Notes: generated by a model from the letters alone, not told the origin. A stretch of DNA of 64,000 nucleotides from Campylobacter helveticus (GCF_002080395.1 NZ_CP020478.1:818886-882885), one strand, 5' to 3'. Positions 47,199-55,598 are shown, counted from the first letter of the stretch. A program made the numbers and translations.

Positions 47199-47733
47199 AA
47201 TGAAGCTCCTTTTTTAAAATTATAAAAAACTTAAACTAATAAAAAAAGAAAGAGTGAGAATAGGGCAATTTTGACTTATTTTATCATTAAAAAATTTTAT
47301 CAATAAAATAATAATATTGATAATTTTTTAAAAAATCATATTTTCAAATTTCATCTTAGAAAATTTAAAAAGTAAAATATAAATTTTCAAAATGCAAGAG
47401 ATTTTACAAAAAATATTTTGTCAAATTTTATGGATAAATTATTTTAACGCAAAAGTTAAAAAGATATATATCCTATAAAATAGAGATTAAAGGAGATATT
47501 TAGAGTGAAGCTTTGTGTGTTTTAATAAAAGTTTGAAAATTATAGTTTTCAATACAAAATTATAAAATTTAACAAATTTTACCTTTAATCATAAAATTAT
47601 ATGATTAAATTAAGTTTTATTTTATAATTTTTTTTAACTATTATTATAAATTATTCATAAATTCAAATTTGCTTTAAAAAGCCTTTCGTTACTTTTTTAA
47701 TACTAAAATAGCTTTTAAAAAATTTAAGGCTTA
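47199..47733. other. 535-bp AT-rich gap upstream of xerH; candidate difH region
   Basis: No convincing gene. Two inverted repeats look like recombinase or terminator sites: TTATCAATA (47297-47305)/TATTGATAA (47315-47323), and TTAATCAT (47585-47592)/ATGATTAA (47601-47608). A -10-like TATAAA (47474-47479), AAAGGAG and a 6-codon GTG ORF (47505-47525) form a possible leader or gene relic. C. jejuni difH, the target of XerH, is next to xerH, so difH is expected here. I cannot choose between the palindromes. Confidence 0.4.
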
Positions 47734-48804
47734 ATGATGAAATATCCTCTAGATTGTGAAGAGAATTTTGAAAAATCTCTTTTGTTTTGGCTTACTAAAT
47801 TTGTAAAATATAAACTAAGCTCCCTTTCCAATAAAGAGCTTAAAAATCCAGCCATTTTAGCGGAGGTTAATTACGCCTTAACACAAATTCCAAAACACAT
47901 TAATGCTCTTGATGCCCTTGTCAAAAAGGCTAGAAATGCCGGTCTTACAGGAGTAAGCACCTATTTTAATCCACTCAAAAAACTTTTTGATTATCTCACA
48001 TTTTACAAGCTTCACTCTCTAAAACAAATCGATGAGGCTTTGATTGTAGAGATTTTGGCTAGTATCACAGGAGCACTTTCTGATGCGAGTAAAAAAAATT
48101 ACCGCATTGCCGTGATGAATTTTTTTGATTTTTTAAATAGACAAAATGAAGAGGACTCTAAAGCCCATATTTTCGATATTAATCTCAAAAATTGGGCAGG
48201 TGTCTCTGGTGCTAGAGGTGTGAAGCTGCCTGAATTTATGAGCGAAGATGAGCTTAAAAAATTCCTTGAAGCTATCGATAATGCCGATTTTAAAGCAAAC
48301 ACCATACGCAATAAGCTTATCATTAAAATCATCATTTTCACAGGCATACGCGTCAGCGAGGCTTTGCATATTAGGCTTAAAGACATTAGCGAAGAAGATG
48401 GGCTTTATCACATACGCATACACGCTAAGGGTAATAAATACCGCCTTGTGATGATAAAAAAAGAGCTGATTTCTGCCCTGCTTGATAATGTTAAAATTAA
48501 TTATTTGAGCCAAGATGCCCTACTTTTTGTTAATAAAAAGGGTTTGCCGCTCACTCAAGCTTATGTTAGTCGTATCGTCGAGCAATTACTCTTTCGTGCT
48601 GGAATTCGTAAGCAAAAAAATGGAGCGCATATGTTAAGACATACCTTTGCCACCCTACTCTATAAAAAGCAAAAAGACTTAGTTTTAGTGCAAGAAGCGT
48701 TAGGACACGCTAGTTTAAATACTTCACGCATTTATACGCATTTTGATAATGAAAAGCTAAAACTAGCCGCTAAAGTCGCAGAAGAATTAACTAAAAATAA
48801 ATAA
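47734..48804 (+). CDS. xerH: tyrosine recombinase XerH
   Basis: 356 aa. The full catalytic set is visible: Arg in TGIRVSEAL, Lys in HAKGNKYR, HxxR in HMLRHTFA, His in GHASLNTS and the nucleophile Tyr334 in SRIYTHF. XerH acts alone on difH to resolve chromosome dimers in epsilonproteobacteria. The N-terminal SAM-like DNA-binding domain is 40-60 residues longer than in XerD. Start ATG 47734 or 47737. Confidence 0.95.
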   Translation: MMKYPLDCEENFEKSLLFWLTKFVKYKLSSLSNKELKNPAILAEVNYALTQIPKHINALDALVKKARNAGLTGVSTYFNPLKKLFDYLTFYKLHSLKQIDEALIVEILASITGALSDASKKNYRIAVMNFFDFLNRQNEEDSKAHIFDINLKNWAGVSGARGVKLPEFMSEDELKKFLEAIDNADFKANTIRNKLIIKIIIFTGIRVSEALHIRLKDISEEDGLYHIRIHAKGNKYRLVMIKKELISALLDNVKINYLSQDALLFVNKKGLPLTQAYVSRIVEQLLFRAGIRKQKNGAHMLRHTFATLLYKKQKDLVLVQEALGHASLNTSRIYTHFDNEKLKLAAKVAEELTKNK

Positions 48805-48833
48805 ATTTTTTACCAATAAAATAAATTATATGC

Positions 48834-48839
48834 TATAAT
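48834..48839 (+). promoter_or_regulatory. -10 element before the 48-aa ORF
   Basis: TATAAT within ATATGCTATAATTCCCAC, 31 nt before the ATG at 48871; an extended -10 (TGC-TATAAT). Confidence 0.6.
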
Positions 48840-48870
48840 TCCCACTTGCAATATTTTTATGAGGTTTTTA

Positions 48871-49017
48871 ATGAAAAATTTAAGCACACAAGAAAAAAGA
48901 GATTTAGATAGTTGCGTTTTTCAAGCTTTAGGCTCAAAAGAAGAAAATCTTTGGCAAATTCTTAGCCACTTCTTCTTAAAAATCAAGGCTTTTCTTACTC
49001 TAAGACATACAGCCTAA
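48871..49017 (+). CDS. small 48-aa protein
   Basis: MKNLSTQEKRDLDSCVFQAL begins a short basic/acidic helix, then a hydrophobic C-terminal half with FFLKIKAFLTLRH. It has a clean promoter (TATAAT 48834), GAGG 6 nt before the ATG, and a TAA at 49015-49017. It overlaps the end of the convergent gene by 23 bp. C. jejuni has a small rightward gene at the same place as I recall. The amphipathic C-terminus could associate with the membrane. Function unknown. Confidence 0.6.
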   Translation: MKNLSTQEKRDLDSCVFQALGSKEENLWQILSHFFLKIKAFLTLRHTA

Positions 49018-49609
49018 ATCCACTCTCGCTATAAGAAAGCTCCTTAAAAGCTGGAGATGAGATAAAGAATTTGCATTCTTTATCTAAATTTTCTATGCCG
49101 TAAATTTTCATTTTTGCTTTTTCTTCTTTAAAAAGTTCTATGCCGACACAAGCTTGATTGTTGATTTTATAAAGTAAAGTTCCGCCATCTTGATTTAAGT
49201 TTAAAATGCTTAAATTTGGCTCTTTTATCATATTTTCGTCAAATTTTAACCAAAGCTTATAATGTACCATAATATCCCTCATCACCTTTTTTAAGGCTTC
49301 AAGTTCTTTTTTAAGCGCATTTATATCCTTGTGGTATAAATTTAAAAAATCTCGATTTAGAAATTCCAAAAAACTCTTATCTTTGGCTAATTTTTCACAT
49401 TCTAAAGAGCTTTTTAGAATGCTTACTTCTTTTGAGCTAACTATCATTTGCAAACAAAATTTTTTATTTTTATAATAATCAACAAGCCTAACTTCACTTA
49501 AATTAAAATTCCCCCCTGCCCTCTTTTCATAGGCAAAGTCGCTAAATTCCTCATAAACATTTGCCAAAAGCATTAAGGGTAAAAAGCAAAAAATAACTAG
49601 AAATTTCAT
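48995..49609 (-). CDS. secreted conserved hypothetical protein
   Basis: 204 aa from ATG 49609 (MKFLVIFCFLPLMLLANV), with a Sec signal peptide to about residue 16. The mature part is charged, mostly helical with a coiled-coil stretch (INALKKELEALKK), and has scattered Cys. I recognise no domain. It overlaps the small gene upstream by 4 nt. It probably lies in the periplasm. Conserved at this position beside the flhA cluster in C. jejuni as I recall. Confidence 0.7.
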   Translation of the reverse strand: MKFLVIFCFLPLMLLANVYEEFSDFAYEKRAGGNFNLSEVRLVDYYKNKKFCLQMIVSSKEVSILKSSLECEKLAKDKSFLEFLNRDFLNLYHKDINALKKELEALKKVMRDIMVHYKLWLKFDENMIKEPNLSILNLNQDGGTLLYKINNQACVGIELFKEEKAKMKIYGIENLDKECKFFISSPAFKELSYSESGFRLYVLE

Positions 49610-49824
49610 TGAAAGCATTCTTTGTGGTGTTTTCTTAAATACTCCACCACCTCTAAAACCTCTTCCACGCCTTCGCTTTTTGAATCTTCAAGTACTGAGT
49701 CGATATTATCTATATAAAGCTCTATCGCCTCTTCAAGCTTTTCTTTTTTCACTCCAGCATACAAAAGCATCGCTTCTAAAACCACGCTTAATTCATATCT
49801 TAAATCTTCAAGCTCTTTAGACAT
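49606..49824 (-). CDS. conserved hypothetical 72-aa acidic protein
   Basis: 72 aa, very acidic, predicted all-helical (ELEDLRYELSVVLEAMLLY), ending with HHKECFQ. No recognised domain. It overlaps the DHH gene start region by 8 nt and the secreted protein by 4 nt, and it is kept in the same operon in C. jejuni as I recall. The tight coupling supports a real gene. Confidence 0.7.
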   Translation of the reverse strand: MSKELEDLRYELSVVLEAMLLYAGVKKEKLEEAIELYIDNIDSVLEDSKSEGVEEVLEVVEYLRKHHKECFQ

Positions 49825-50857
49825 TTCCTTTTTCCTTTTTTAATTCTTTTGATTTTATCAAATCCACAATTTGTGCTTTAATAAATTTGTAATTTGCACT
49901 ATCTTTAAAAGAGATAAAAAGCCCCCCACTAGCATTTTTATGCCCTCCTCCACCAACTAGCTTTTTAGCCATTAAGCTTACATCGACCTTATCATTTGCT
50001 CTAAAACTTAAAGTTTTTCTAGAGCTCACATCGATGAAAAAATCAAAATCGGGATTTTTCACTAGAAAATCATTGCCTATAATGGAGGTATTTCCTATAT
50101 TTGAGCTTAAAATTCCTTTATAATTTTCATAATAAATTACAAATTCTTCTTTCATTAAGCTTAATTTTTCCACTACAAAACGAGAAAGTAAATTTGCTAA
50201 AGTATCGTCCGTCCAGTTTTTCAAAAAGAAATCTTTTTTGATAAAATGCACGGCATTATCAAGCAAGATATGTGCATTTTCTTTTTCTATAAATTTTCTT
50301 GCCCTATCAAGCAAAAAGAACATATAAAGCACATTTTCTTTTTGAAACATTACGCGGTTAATCTCCTTCGCACCGGTAATTAAGCCTAAAAAAACCTTTC
50401 CAAGTTCAAAATACTTATCATCTTTAAGCCAAATATCCACAGCATTAACAACGCTCACAAAACGCTCCAAATCCTCATCTTTAAAGCAAATTTTAGAGAA
50501 AAAATCATAAACGATTTTAGCCGCACACCTTGAGCTATCTAAAAGATACCACTCATATTTTTGCATACACTCAGCTCCGCTTTGATGGTGGTCTAAAAGT
50601 AAAAGCTTGACTTTTTTCTCTTTACAAATTTTTTCAAATTCTTCACACTGCGCAAGACTTAAATTTAAATCACTAATGAGTAGCAAGGCTTCATTTTCGC
50701 CATCTTTTTCAATATCACTTAAAATCGCTACAAAATTTTCGTTGATTTCCTTGCCATAATTAGAATTATAAAAATTTATATTTTTAAAATAAAAATTAGT
50801 GATATATTGACAAGCATAGCCGTCTAAATCTGTATGGGAGAGATGATAAATTTTCAT
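49817..50857 (-). CDS. DHH-family phosphoesterase (NrnA-like)
   Basis: 346 aa. N-terminal SHTDLDGYAC, DHHQSG (the DHH triad) and C-terminal DHHA1 motif GGGGHKNASGG. The family includes oligoribonucleases/pAp phosphatases (NrnA) and c-di-AMP phosphodiesterases. The substrate here is not fixed by sequence. It lies 9 nt downstream of flhA on the same strand. Confidence 0.85.
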   Translation of the reverse strand: MKIYHLSHTDLDGYACQYITNFYFKNINFYNSNYGKEINENFVAILSDIEKDGENEALLLISDLNLSLAQCEEFEKICKEKKVKLLLLDHHQSGAECMQKYEWYLLDSSRCAAKIVYDFFSKICFKDEDLERFVSVVNAVDIWLKDDKYFELGKVFLGLITGAKEINRVMFQKENVLYMFFLLDRARKFIEKENAHILLDNAVHFIKKDFFLKNWTDDTLANLLSRFVVEKLSLMKEEFVIYYENYKGILSSNIGNTSIIGNDFLVKNPDFDFFIDVSSRKTLSFRANDKVDVSLMAKKLVGGGGHKNASGGLFISFKDSANYKFIKAQIVDLIKSKELKKEKGNV

Positions 50858-50866
50858 TTTGTATCC

Positions 50867-53047
50867 TTAAAATTCTACCTTAATAATGCCTTCGGTGTTT
50901 AAATTTGTATTTTCTGTGATTTCCGCAAAGCTTATAACGACAATGTTAATATTAAAATTATGACAAAGCTCGGCTAAGAATTTGCGAAGTTTTGACTCTA
51001 CGCATAGCAAGAAAGGCTTAATGCGTCCGTTTGAAACGGCGTCATATTCTGCTTTTAGGGTGTCGATTAAAACAGCCGTCTGTGCTACGCTTAAAGGCAC
51101 ATGATAGCTTCCGTCTCTAAACTGCACACTATCGCACAAAAATGCCGAAGTCGCAGAATCAAGAATGAAAAAATCAACCACGCCTTTTTCGTCCATATAC
51201 ATATTAGTAATTACTCTTGCAAGAGCGGCTCTTACGTGTTCTATTATCATATCTGGGCTTTTACTTACTTCGGAAACATCGCTCATCGTTTCAAGTATGG
51301 TTAGCATATCTTTAATTGGAATTCGGTATTTTAGTAAATCCTTAAGCACCTTTTGCACCAAGCCCACAGAAATATTAGAACCCTCCACGATAACAGGATA
51401 ATCCTTTTGCACCTTATCTAGCATATTTTGCACTTCTTGACGCGTTAAAAGCTCACTAGCGTGCTTTTTGATAAGTTCTGTCATATGCGTTACAATCACA
51501 CTAGCAGGATCAACCACAACATAGCCGTTTAAATTTGCTTCATCTTTGTTACTTGGGTCTATCCAAACCGCATTAGAATTAAAAGCAGGTTCTTTTGTGG
51601 CGATACCTTCCATTTCCTCCGTTACAAAACCCGCATCCACGGCTAAAACTTTATCCGGATAAATTTCAAAAGTGGCTAAGGATACACCTTTGAGCTTGAA
51701 ATTGTATTTGTTTGATTGTAATTTTAAATTGTCTCTAATTCTAATTTTAGGCATCAAAAAGCCAAGACTTTGAGCGATATTTCTACGCATAGAACGAATT
51801 CGCTCGGTTAGCTCCGTTTCTGCGAGTTTAATGAGAGCATAACCAAGCTCAAGCTCTAAAATTTCAACCTTTAAGATGTCATTAATTTTAATCTCTTCTT
51901 CTTTTAGAATTTCCTCTTCGCTTTTCTTTGCGACCGGTGCGACCGCACCACCTGCACTTGCACCCTGCCCCATAGCTCCCGCTGTAGCAGCGGCTGGTTT
52001 GGCTTTTTTAACATTAACAATGTCGATTTTGCCCTCTCTTACTTGTTTGGTTAAATAACCAAGCCCTAGAAAAATCAAAGCCATAAAGCCAAGTGAAAGC
52101 GTAGGAAGACCCGGAACTAAAGCGAAGATAAATAAAACAAAACCCACAATTAAAAGTGTGCGATATTCGCTTAAAAGCTGGGTAAGTGTGCCCTCGGCAA
52201 AATTTTCTTCATCTTTACTTGCACGCGTGATAATAATCGCTGTTGCCGTAGAAGTGATAAGTCCCGGAATTTGAGAAACAAGCCCATCACCTATGGTAAG
52301 TATGGTAAAAGTCGCTGCGGCATCGCTTAAGCTCATATCGTGCTGAAAAGAACCGATTAAAAAGCCGCCTATTAAATTGATAATTGTGATGATAATCCCA
52401 GCGACAGCATCACCTTTGATAAATTTAGAAGAACCATCCATAGCACCATAAAAATTCGCTTCAGCTATGATTTCTTGGCGTCTCGCTCTAGCAGTTTGCT
52501 CATCAATCAAACCCGCATTTAAATCCGCATCAATCGCCATTTGCTTACCCGGCATCGCATCAAGAGTAAAGCGCGCCTGCACCTCCGAAACCCTCGTGCT
52601 ACCTTTTGTTACAACCATAAAGTTGATTAAAACCAAGATGGAAAAAACGACAACACCGATGACATAATTTCCCCCGACCACAAATTCACCAAAAGCGGCG
52701 ATAATTTCACTCACGGCTTCGGGTCCATTTTGCCCCTCGCTTAAAATCATTCTCGTAGTTGCGATATTTAAAGCCAACCTAAAAAGCGTGATGATAAGAA
52801 TGAGTGTAGGAAAAGTCGTAAGGTCTGTGGGCTTTGGTATATAAATGGATATGAGTATAATTAAAACCGAAAGGGCAATACTTAAAGCAAGAAAAAAATC
52901 TAAAATAGGTCCTGGTAAAGGAACGATGATAATCGCTAAAATACAAACGATAAATACAACTATCGTGATGCTTTTCGCCTTGATAACAGGCGCGATTAAG
53001 GGACCTAGAAAAGGAAAAACAAAATCGACTATTTTCTTTTTAGCCAT
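50867..53047 (-). CDS. flhA: flagellar type III export apparatus protein FlhA
   Basis: 726 aa from ATG 53047 (MAKKKIVDFVFPFLGP), 8 nt inside the Rrf2 gene. About eight N-terminal helices contain the FHIPEP region RFTLDAMPGKQMAIDADLNAG. A linker rich in Ala and Gly (AAATAGAMGQGASAGG) leads to the cytosolic ring domain. FlhA is the proton-driven export gate core and in C. jejuni is needed for FlgS/sigma-54 signalling. Regulation through the overlapping Rrf2 gene is possible. Confidence 0.96.
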   Translation of the reverse strand: MAKKKIVDFVFPFLGPLIAPVIKAKSITIVVFIVCILAIIIVPLPGPILDFFLALSIALSVLIILISIYIPKPTDLTTFPTLILIITLFRLALNIATTRMILSEGQNGPEAVSEIIAAFGEFVVGGNYVIGVVVFSILVLINFMVVTKGSTRVSEVQARFTLDAMPGKQMAIDADLNAGLIDEQTARARRQEIIAEANFYGAMDGSSKFIKGDAVAGIIITIINLIGGFLIGSFQHDMSLSDAAATFTILTIGDGLVSQIPGLITSTATAIIITRASKDEENFAEGTLTQLLSEYRTLLIVGFVLFIFALVPGLPTLSLGFMALIFLGLGYLTKQVREGKIDIVNVKKAKPAAATAGAMGQGASAGGAVAPVAKKSEEEILKEEEIKINDILKVEILELELGYALIKLAETELTERIRSMRRNIAQSLGFLMPKIRIRDNLKLQSNKYNFKLKGVSLATFEIYPDKVLAVDAGFVTEEMEGIATKEPAFNSNAVWIDPSNKDEANLNGYVVVDPASVIVTHMTELIKKHASELLTRQEVQNMLDKVQKDYPVIVEGSNISVGLVQKVLKDLLKYRIPIKDMLTILETMSDVSEVSKSPDMIIEHVRAALARVITNMYMDEKGVVDFFILDSATSAFLCDSVQFRDGSYHVPLSVAQTAVLIDTLKAEYDAVSNGRIKPFLLCVESKLRKFLAELCHNFNINIVVISFAEITENTNLNTEGIIKVEF

Positions 53048-53441
53048 TATTCTTAACAATATCCTCTAAAGTGATGGTGTCTAAAAAGTTATTAATTTTG
53101 TTTTGCAAATTTACAAGCACGGGTAAAAGATTGCAATTTTCCTTATGATTAGGGTAAATTCCATTGCTACATTCAAAAACGCTGACCTCTTTTTTTTCAG
53201 CACTTGCTAAAATTTCTTTAAGTGTGTAGGCACTTGGCTCTTTTGCAAGAGTAAAACCACCCTTCGCACCCTTATAAGAGTGAAGCAAACCATCTCTTGC
53301 TAAATTTTGCAAAATTTTTGCTAAAAAACTTTTTGGAATCTCAAGCTCAGTTGCCATAGTATCGACATCACAAGGAGTAGATTTAGAAGAAATGTAAATT
53401 AAAGAAAGTAAAGCATACTCACTAGCCTTAGTCAAAAGCAC
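53040..53441 (-). CDS. Rrf2-family transcriptional regulator
   Basis: 133 aa. Winged helix with MLLTKASEYALLSLIYI and LAKILQNLARDGLLHSYKGAKGGF, the Rrf2/IscR recognition helix. Two Cys in FECSNGIYPNHKENC occupy the region where IscR/NsrR bind a [2Fe-2S] cluster; a third Cys (residue 24) is in the DNA-binding domain. It probably senses iron-sulfur or redox status. It is divergent from rpsO and overlaps flhA by 8 nt. Confidence 0.87.
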   Translation of the reverse strand: MLLTKASEYALLSLIYISSKSTPCDVDTMATELEIPKSFLAKILQNLARDGLLHSYKGAKGGFTLAKEPSAYTLKEILASAEKKEVSVFECSNGIYPNHKENCNLLPVLVNLQNKINNFLDTITLEDIVKNNG

Positions 53442-53536
53442 AAATACTCCTTAAAAATAAATTCAGCGTATTATAGTAAAAAAAAGTTTCCATAGTGTTA
53501 AAGAGTGAAATTAAGCTTATTTTTTGCTTTTTAGGG

Positions 53537-53542
53537 TATAAT
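53537..53542 (+). promoter_or_regulatory. rpsO promoter -10
   Basis: TATAAT in AGGGTATAATTTTGG, 33 nt before the rpsO ATG. Confidence 0.65.
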
Positions 53543-53575
53543 TTTGGCTTTTATTCTACCAATCAGGAGGTCAAA

Positions 53576-53848
53576 ATGGCTTTGGATTCGGCTAAAAAAG
53601 CAGAAATTGTTGCGAAATTCGCTAAAAAGGCAGGGGATACTGGCTCAACAGAAGTGCAAGTAGCACTTTTAACAGCAAGGATTACTGAGCTAACAGAACA
53701 TCTTAAAATTTATAAAAAAGATTTTTCTTCACGCTTGGGACTTTTAAAACTCGTAGGACAAAGAAAAAGACTTTTAAGCTACCTTAAAAGAAAAGATTAT
53801 CAATCTTACACCAAAATCATCGCTGAGTTAAAACTTAGAGATAAATAA
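53576..53848 (+). CDS. rpsO: 30S ribosomal protein S15
   Basis: 90 aa, the standard size, from ATG 53576 behind AGGAGG (53565-53570). It contains DTGSTEVQVALLTARI and LLKLVGQRKRLLSYLKRKD, the S15 signature. It binds the 16S rRNA three-way junction and bridges to 23S. Longer frames upstream overlap the promoter and are not real. Confidence 0.98.
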   Translation: MALDSAKKAEIVAKFAKKAGDTGSTEVQVALLTARITELTEHLKIYKKDFSSRLGLLKLVGQRKRLLSYLKRKDYQSYTKIIAELKLRDK

Positions 53849-53869
53849 AAGCCTTATTTTAAGGCTTTT
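53847..53869 (+). terminator. intrinsic terminator of rpsO
   Basis: AAAAGCCTT (53847-53855) pairs with AAGGCTTTT (53861-53869); the T-rich right arm serves as the terminator tail. It starts at the rpsO stop and lies just before cmoB. Confidence 0.8.
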
Positions 53870-53882
53870 CCGCATTTATAAT

Positions 53883-54725
53883 ATGGATATTAAAACACTT
53901 GAAGCAAAAATATCTTCTTTAGAAAAATTAACTAGCAATTTTAAGCTAACCCAAAATGTAGAAATTGCTACCGATAAAAGTCAAAACGCCCTTATAAAAG
54001 AAATCGCCTTAAACCTTAAGCCTTGGCGTAAAGGTCCTTTTAAGATAGATGAGCTTTTTATCGACACAGAATGGCAAAGTTTCATTAAATTTGACATTTT
54101 AAAACCTTTTATGAGTGAAATTAAAGATAAAATCGTTGCTGATGTGGGGTGTAATAATGGTTATTATATGTTTAAAATGCTTGAATTTTCTCCCAAACAA
54201 ATCGTAGGCTTTGACCCGTCAGTAAAATATCATTTGCAATTTAAGCTTATTAACACCCTGATAAAAACAAACATAAAATATGAACTTTTGGGCGTGGAGG
54301 ATTTGCCAAATTATGCGTTAAAATTTGATGTGATATTTTGCCTTGGGGTGATTTACCATAGAAGCGACCCGGTAAAAATGCTTAAAGATTTAAAAAAAAG
54401 CCTCAATCCTAATGGCATAGTTTTTTTAGATACTATGTATATAGAAAGCGAGGAAGAAATAGCGCTTGTTCCGCAAAATACTTATTCTAAAATTCCAAAT
54501 ATTTATTTTGTTCCGTCCATTAAAGCTTTGAGAAACTGGTGTTTAAGAGCTGGTTTTAAAGAATTTGAAGTTTTAGCGACAAAAAAAACAGATAAAAAAG
54601 AGCAAAGAAAAACGGCGTGGATAGATTCTTATTCTTTAGAAAATTTTCTCGACCCAAAAGATGAAAATTTAACTTGCGAAGGATATGAAGCACCTAAAAG
54701 GGTGTATGTGAGACTTGGTTTGTAA
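53883..54725 (+). CDS. cmoB: tRNA U34 carboxymethyltransferase CmoB
   Basis: 280 aa. PWRKGPFKIDELFIDTEWQS-type region (substrate and carboxy-SAM binding), SAM motif VADVGCNNGYYMFKM, and FCLGVIYHRSDPVKML. CmoB transfers a carboxymethyl group from carboxy-SAM to 5-hydroxyuridine at the tRNA wobble position. The N-terminus is shorter than E. coli CmoB (about 323 aa). No strong SD is visible, so it may be read from beyond the rpsO terminator. Confidence 0.93.
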   Translation: MDIKTLEAKISSLEKLTSNFKLTQNVEIATDKSQNALIKEIALNLKPWRKGPFKIDELFIDTEWQSFIKFDILKPFMSEIKDKIVADVGCNNGYYMFKMLEFSPKQIVGFDPSVKYHLQFKLINTLIKTNIKYELLGVEDLPNYALKFDVIFCLGVIYHRSDPVKMLKDLKKSLNPNGIVFLDTMYIESEEEIALVPQNTYSKIPNIYFVPSIKALRNWCLRAGFKEFEVLATKKTDKKEQRKTAWIDSYSLENFLDPKDENLTCEGYEAPKRVYVRLGL

Positions 54726-54883
54726 ATGAATTTTTAGTCTCCTTAGAAAAAAGAATTTAATTAAAAAAGATTGTTGGTTGGTCGAAGATAAAGTGGTTAT
54801 CAAATGATATATAAGATGATAATAGAGTTTATCATTAAGCTCATCGCCCAGACACAAAAGAAGCAAAAATAAAAGGGTTAATT

Positions 54884-54914
54884 TTAAGTAGTTTCTAAAA
54901 TCTACTTAACTTTT
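54884..54914. terminator. hairpin between cmoB and the lipoprotein gene
   Basis: TTAAGTAG (54884-54891) pairs with CTACTTAA (54902-54909), then CTTTTT on the plus strand. It probably ends the rightward cmoB transcript. Confidence 0.55.
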
Positions 54915-54920
54915 TACCCA

Positions 54921-54938
54921 CCCCCCCCTTTTTTTTTT
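54921..54938. repeat. adjacent C8-T10 homopolymers
   Basis: C8 (54921-54928) followed by T10 (54929-54938); on the minus strand A10-G8 starts 12 nt after the lipoprotein stop. The tract lies outside any intact gene as read. Confidence 0.9.
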
Positions 54939-54950
54939 GCTCTCTTTGCT

Positions 54951-55226
54951 TTATTTTTGCTCTTTAGCTTCAATTTCTTTTAGTTTTTCTTTAATTTCTT
55001 TTCGTTCTTTTTTGATTTTATCCACACACTCTTGTATTTCTTTAAAAATAGCTACATCATCTTCTCTATCAGCTTTAAGGTTTTCCCAATCATCACAATG
55101 CCTAGATGCTTGCTCTAATTCTTTATCTCTTTTTTCTAGCTCTTCTTTACTCTCACTCCCACAGCCCACCAAAAACGCAGAAGCTAAAAAGCCACTCATT
55201 AACGCAACTTTTAAAACTTTTTTCAT
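54951..55226 (-). CDS. small lipoprotein
   Basis: 91 aa from ATG 55226. Signal MKKVLKVALMSGFLASAFLVGCGS with the lipobox LVGC, so Cys is lipidated after signal peptidase II cleavage. The mature part is a highly charged coiled coil (Glu/Lys rich, KKERKEIKEKLKEIEAKEQ). It follows the Pmp3-type gene by 17 nt, so the two are co-transcribed. The mature chain has two more Cys. Function unknown; a spacer or envelope-binding role would be typical of this shape. Confidence 0.75.
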   Translation of the reverse strand: MKKVLKVALMSGFLASAFLVGCGSESKEELEKRDKELEQASRHCDDWENLKADREDDVAIFKEIQECVDKIKKERKEIKEKLKEIEAKEQK

Positions 55227-55243
55227 TATATATCCTTTCAATA

Positions 55244-55465
55244 TCAATTTTGTTCTTTATCTTGCATTTGTTCTTGAAACTTTTGTTCCATTTTTTTCAA
55301 TTTTTTATCTGTCTTATAAGAATTAACAGAGCTTACAGCCCAAAATGCAGCAGGTATCCAACCTATGAAGGTGCATTGCAACGCCAGACATATAATTCCT
55401 GCAAAAGGACGCCCTATGGTAAAAAATACAAACCACGGTATAAAAATCGCTAAAAATGTTCTCAT
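55244..55465 (-). CDS. YqaE/Pmp3-family membrane proteolipid
   Basis: 73 aa from ATG 55465 (after AAAGGAGAG). Two helices, FLAIFIPWFVFFTIG and LQCTFIGWIPAAFWAV, with the Pmp3 signature, then a basic/acidic coiled tail (KKLKKMEQKFQEQMQDKEQ). The eukaryotic and bacterial homologues affect membrane potential and salt tolerance. The extended tail is unusual for the family (often about 52 aa). First gene of a pair with the lipoprotein. Confidence 0.8.
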   Translation of the reverse strand: MRTFLAIFIPWFVFFTIGRPFAGIICLALQCTFIGWIPAAFWAVSSVNSYKTDKKLKKMEQKFQEQMQDKEQN

Positions 55466-55506
55466 TAAGAACTCTCCTTTAAATAAATTTGCAGGGTGCA
55501 TTTTAG

Positions 55507-55519
55507 AAAAAAAAAAAAA
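55507..55519 (-). repeat. T13 tract in the Pmp3-lipoprotein promoter region
   Basis: On the minus strand T13 is directly followed by CTAAAATG, a weak -10-like TAAAAT, about 40 nt before the Pmp3-type ATG. The length of the tract would set the spacing to any -35 element. Confidence 0.6.
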
Positions 55520-55570
55520 TAAAAAGTTAATATGAAAGTAAAAATTCTTTTAAGAAAGATTTTAAATCCA

Positions 55571-55594
55571 AAGAAGAGCGAAAAAGCTCTTCTT
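55571..55594 (-). terminator. hairpin after oorC
   Basis: AAGAAGAGC (55571-55579) pairs with GCTCTTCTT (55586-55594), 5 nt after the oorC stop. The T-tail is short, so it may be a terminator or a 3'-end-stabilising hairpin. Confidence 0.5.
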
Positions 55595-55598
55595 AAAT

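Noticed and set aside
47199-47733. tRNA or structured RNA in the xerH gap
   Set aside because: No cloverleaf, no CCA end and no GC-rich stem; only AT palindromes.
51876-52058. Plus-strand ORFs inside flhA, icd, oorA and similar genes
   Set aside because: Shadow frames of well-supported genes, without own expression signals or family motifs.
54669-54866. 65-codon minus-strand ORF across the end of cmoB
   Set aside because: It is antisense to cmoB over its distal part, has no SD, and its composition follows AT-rich background.
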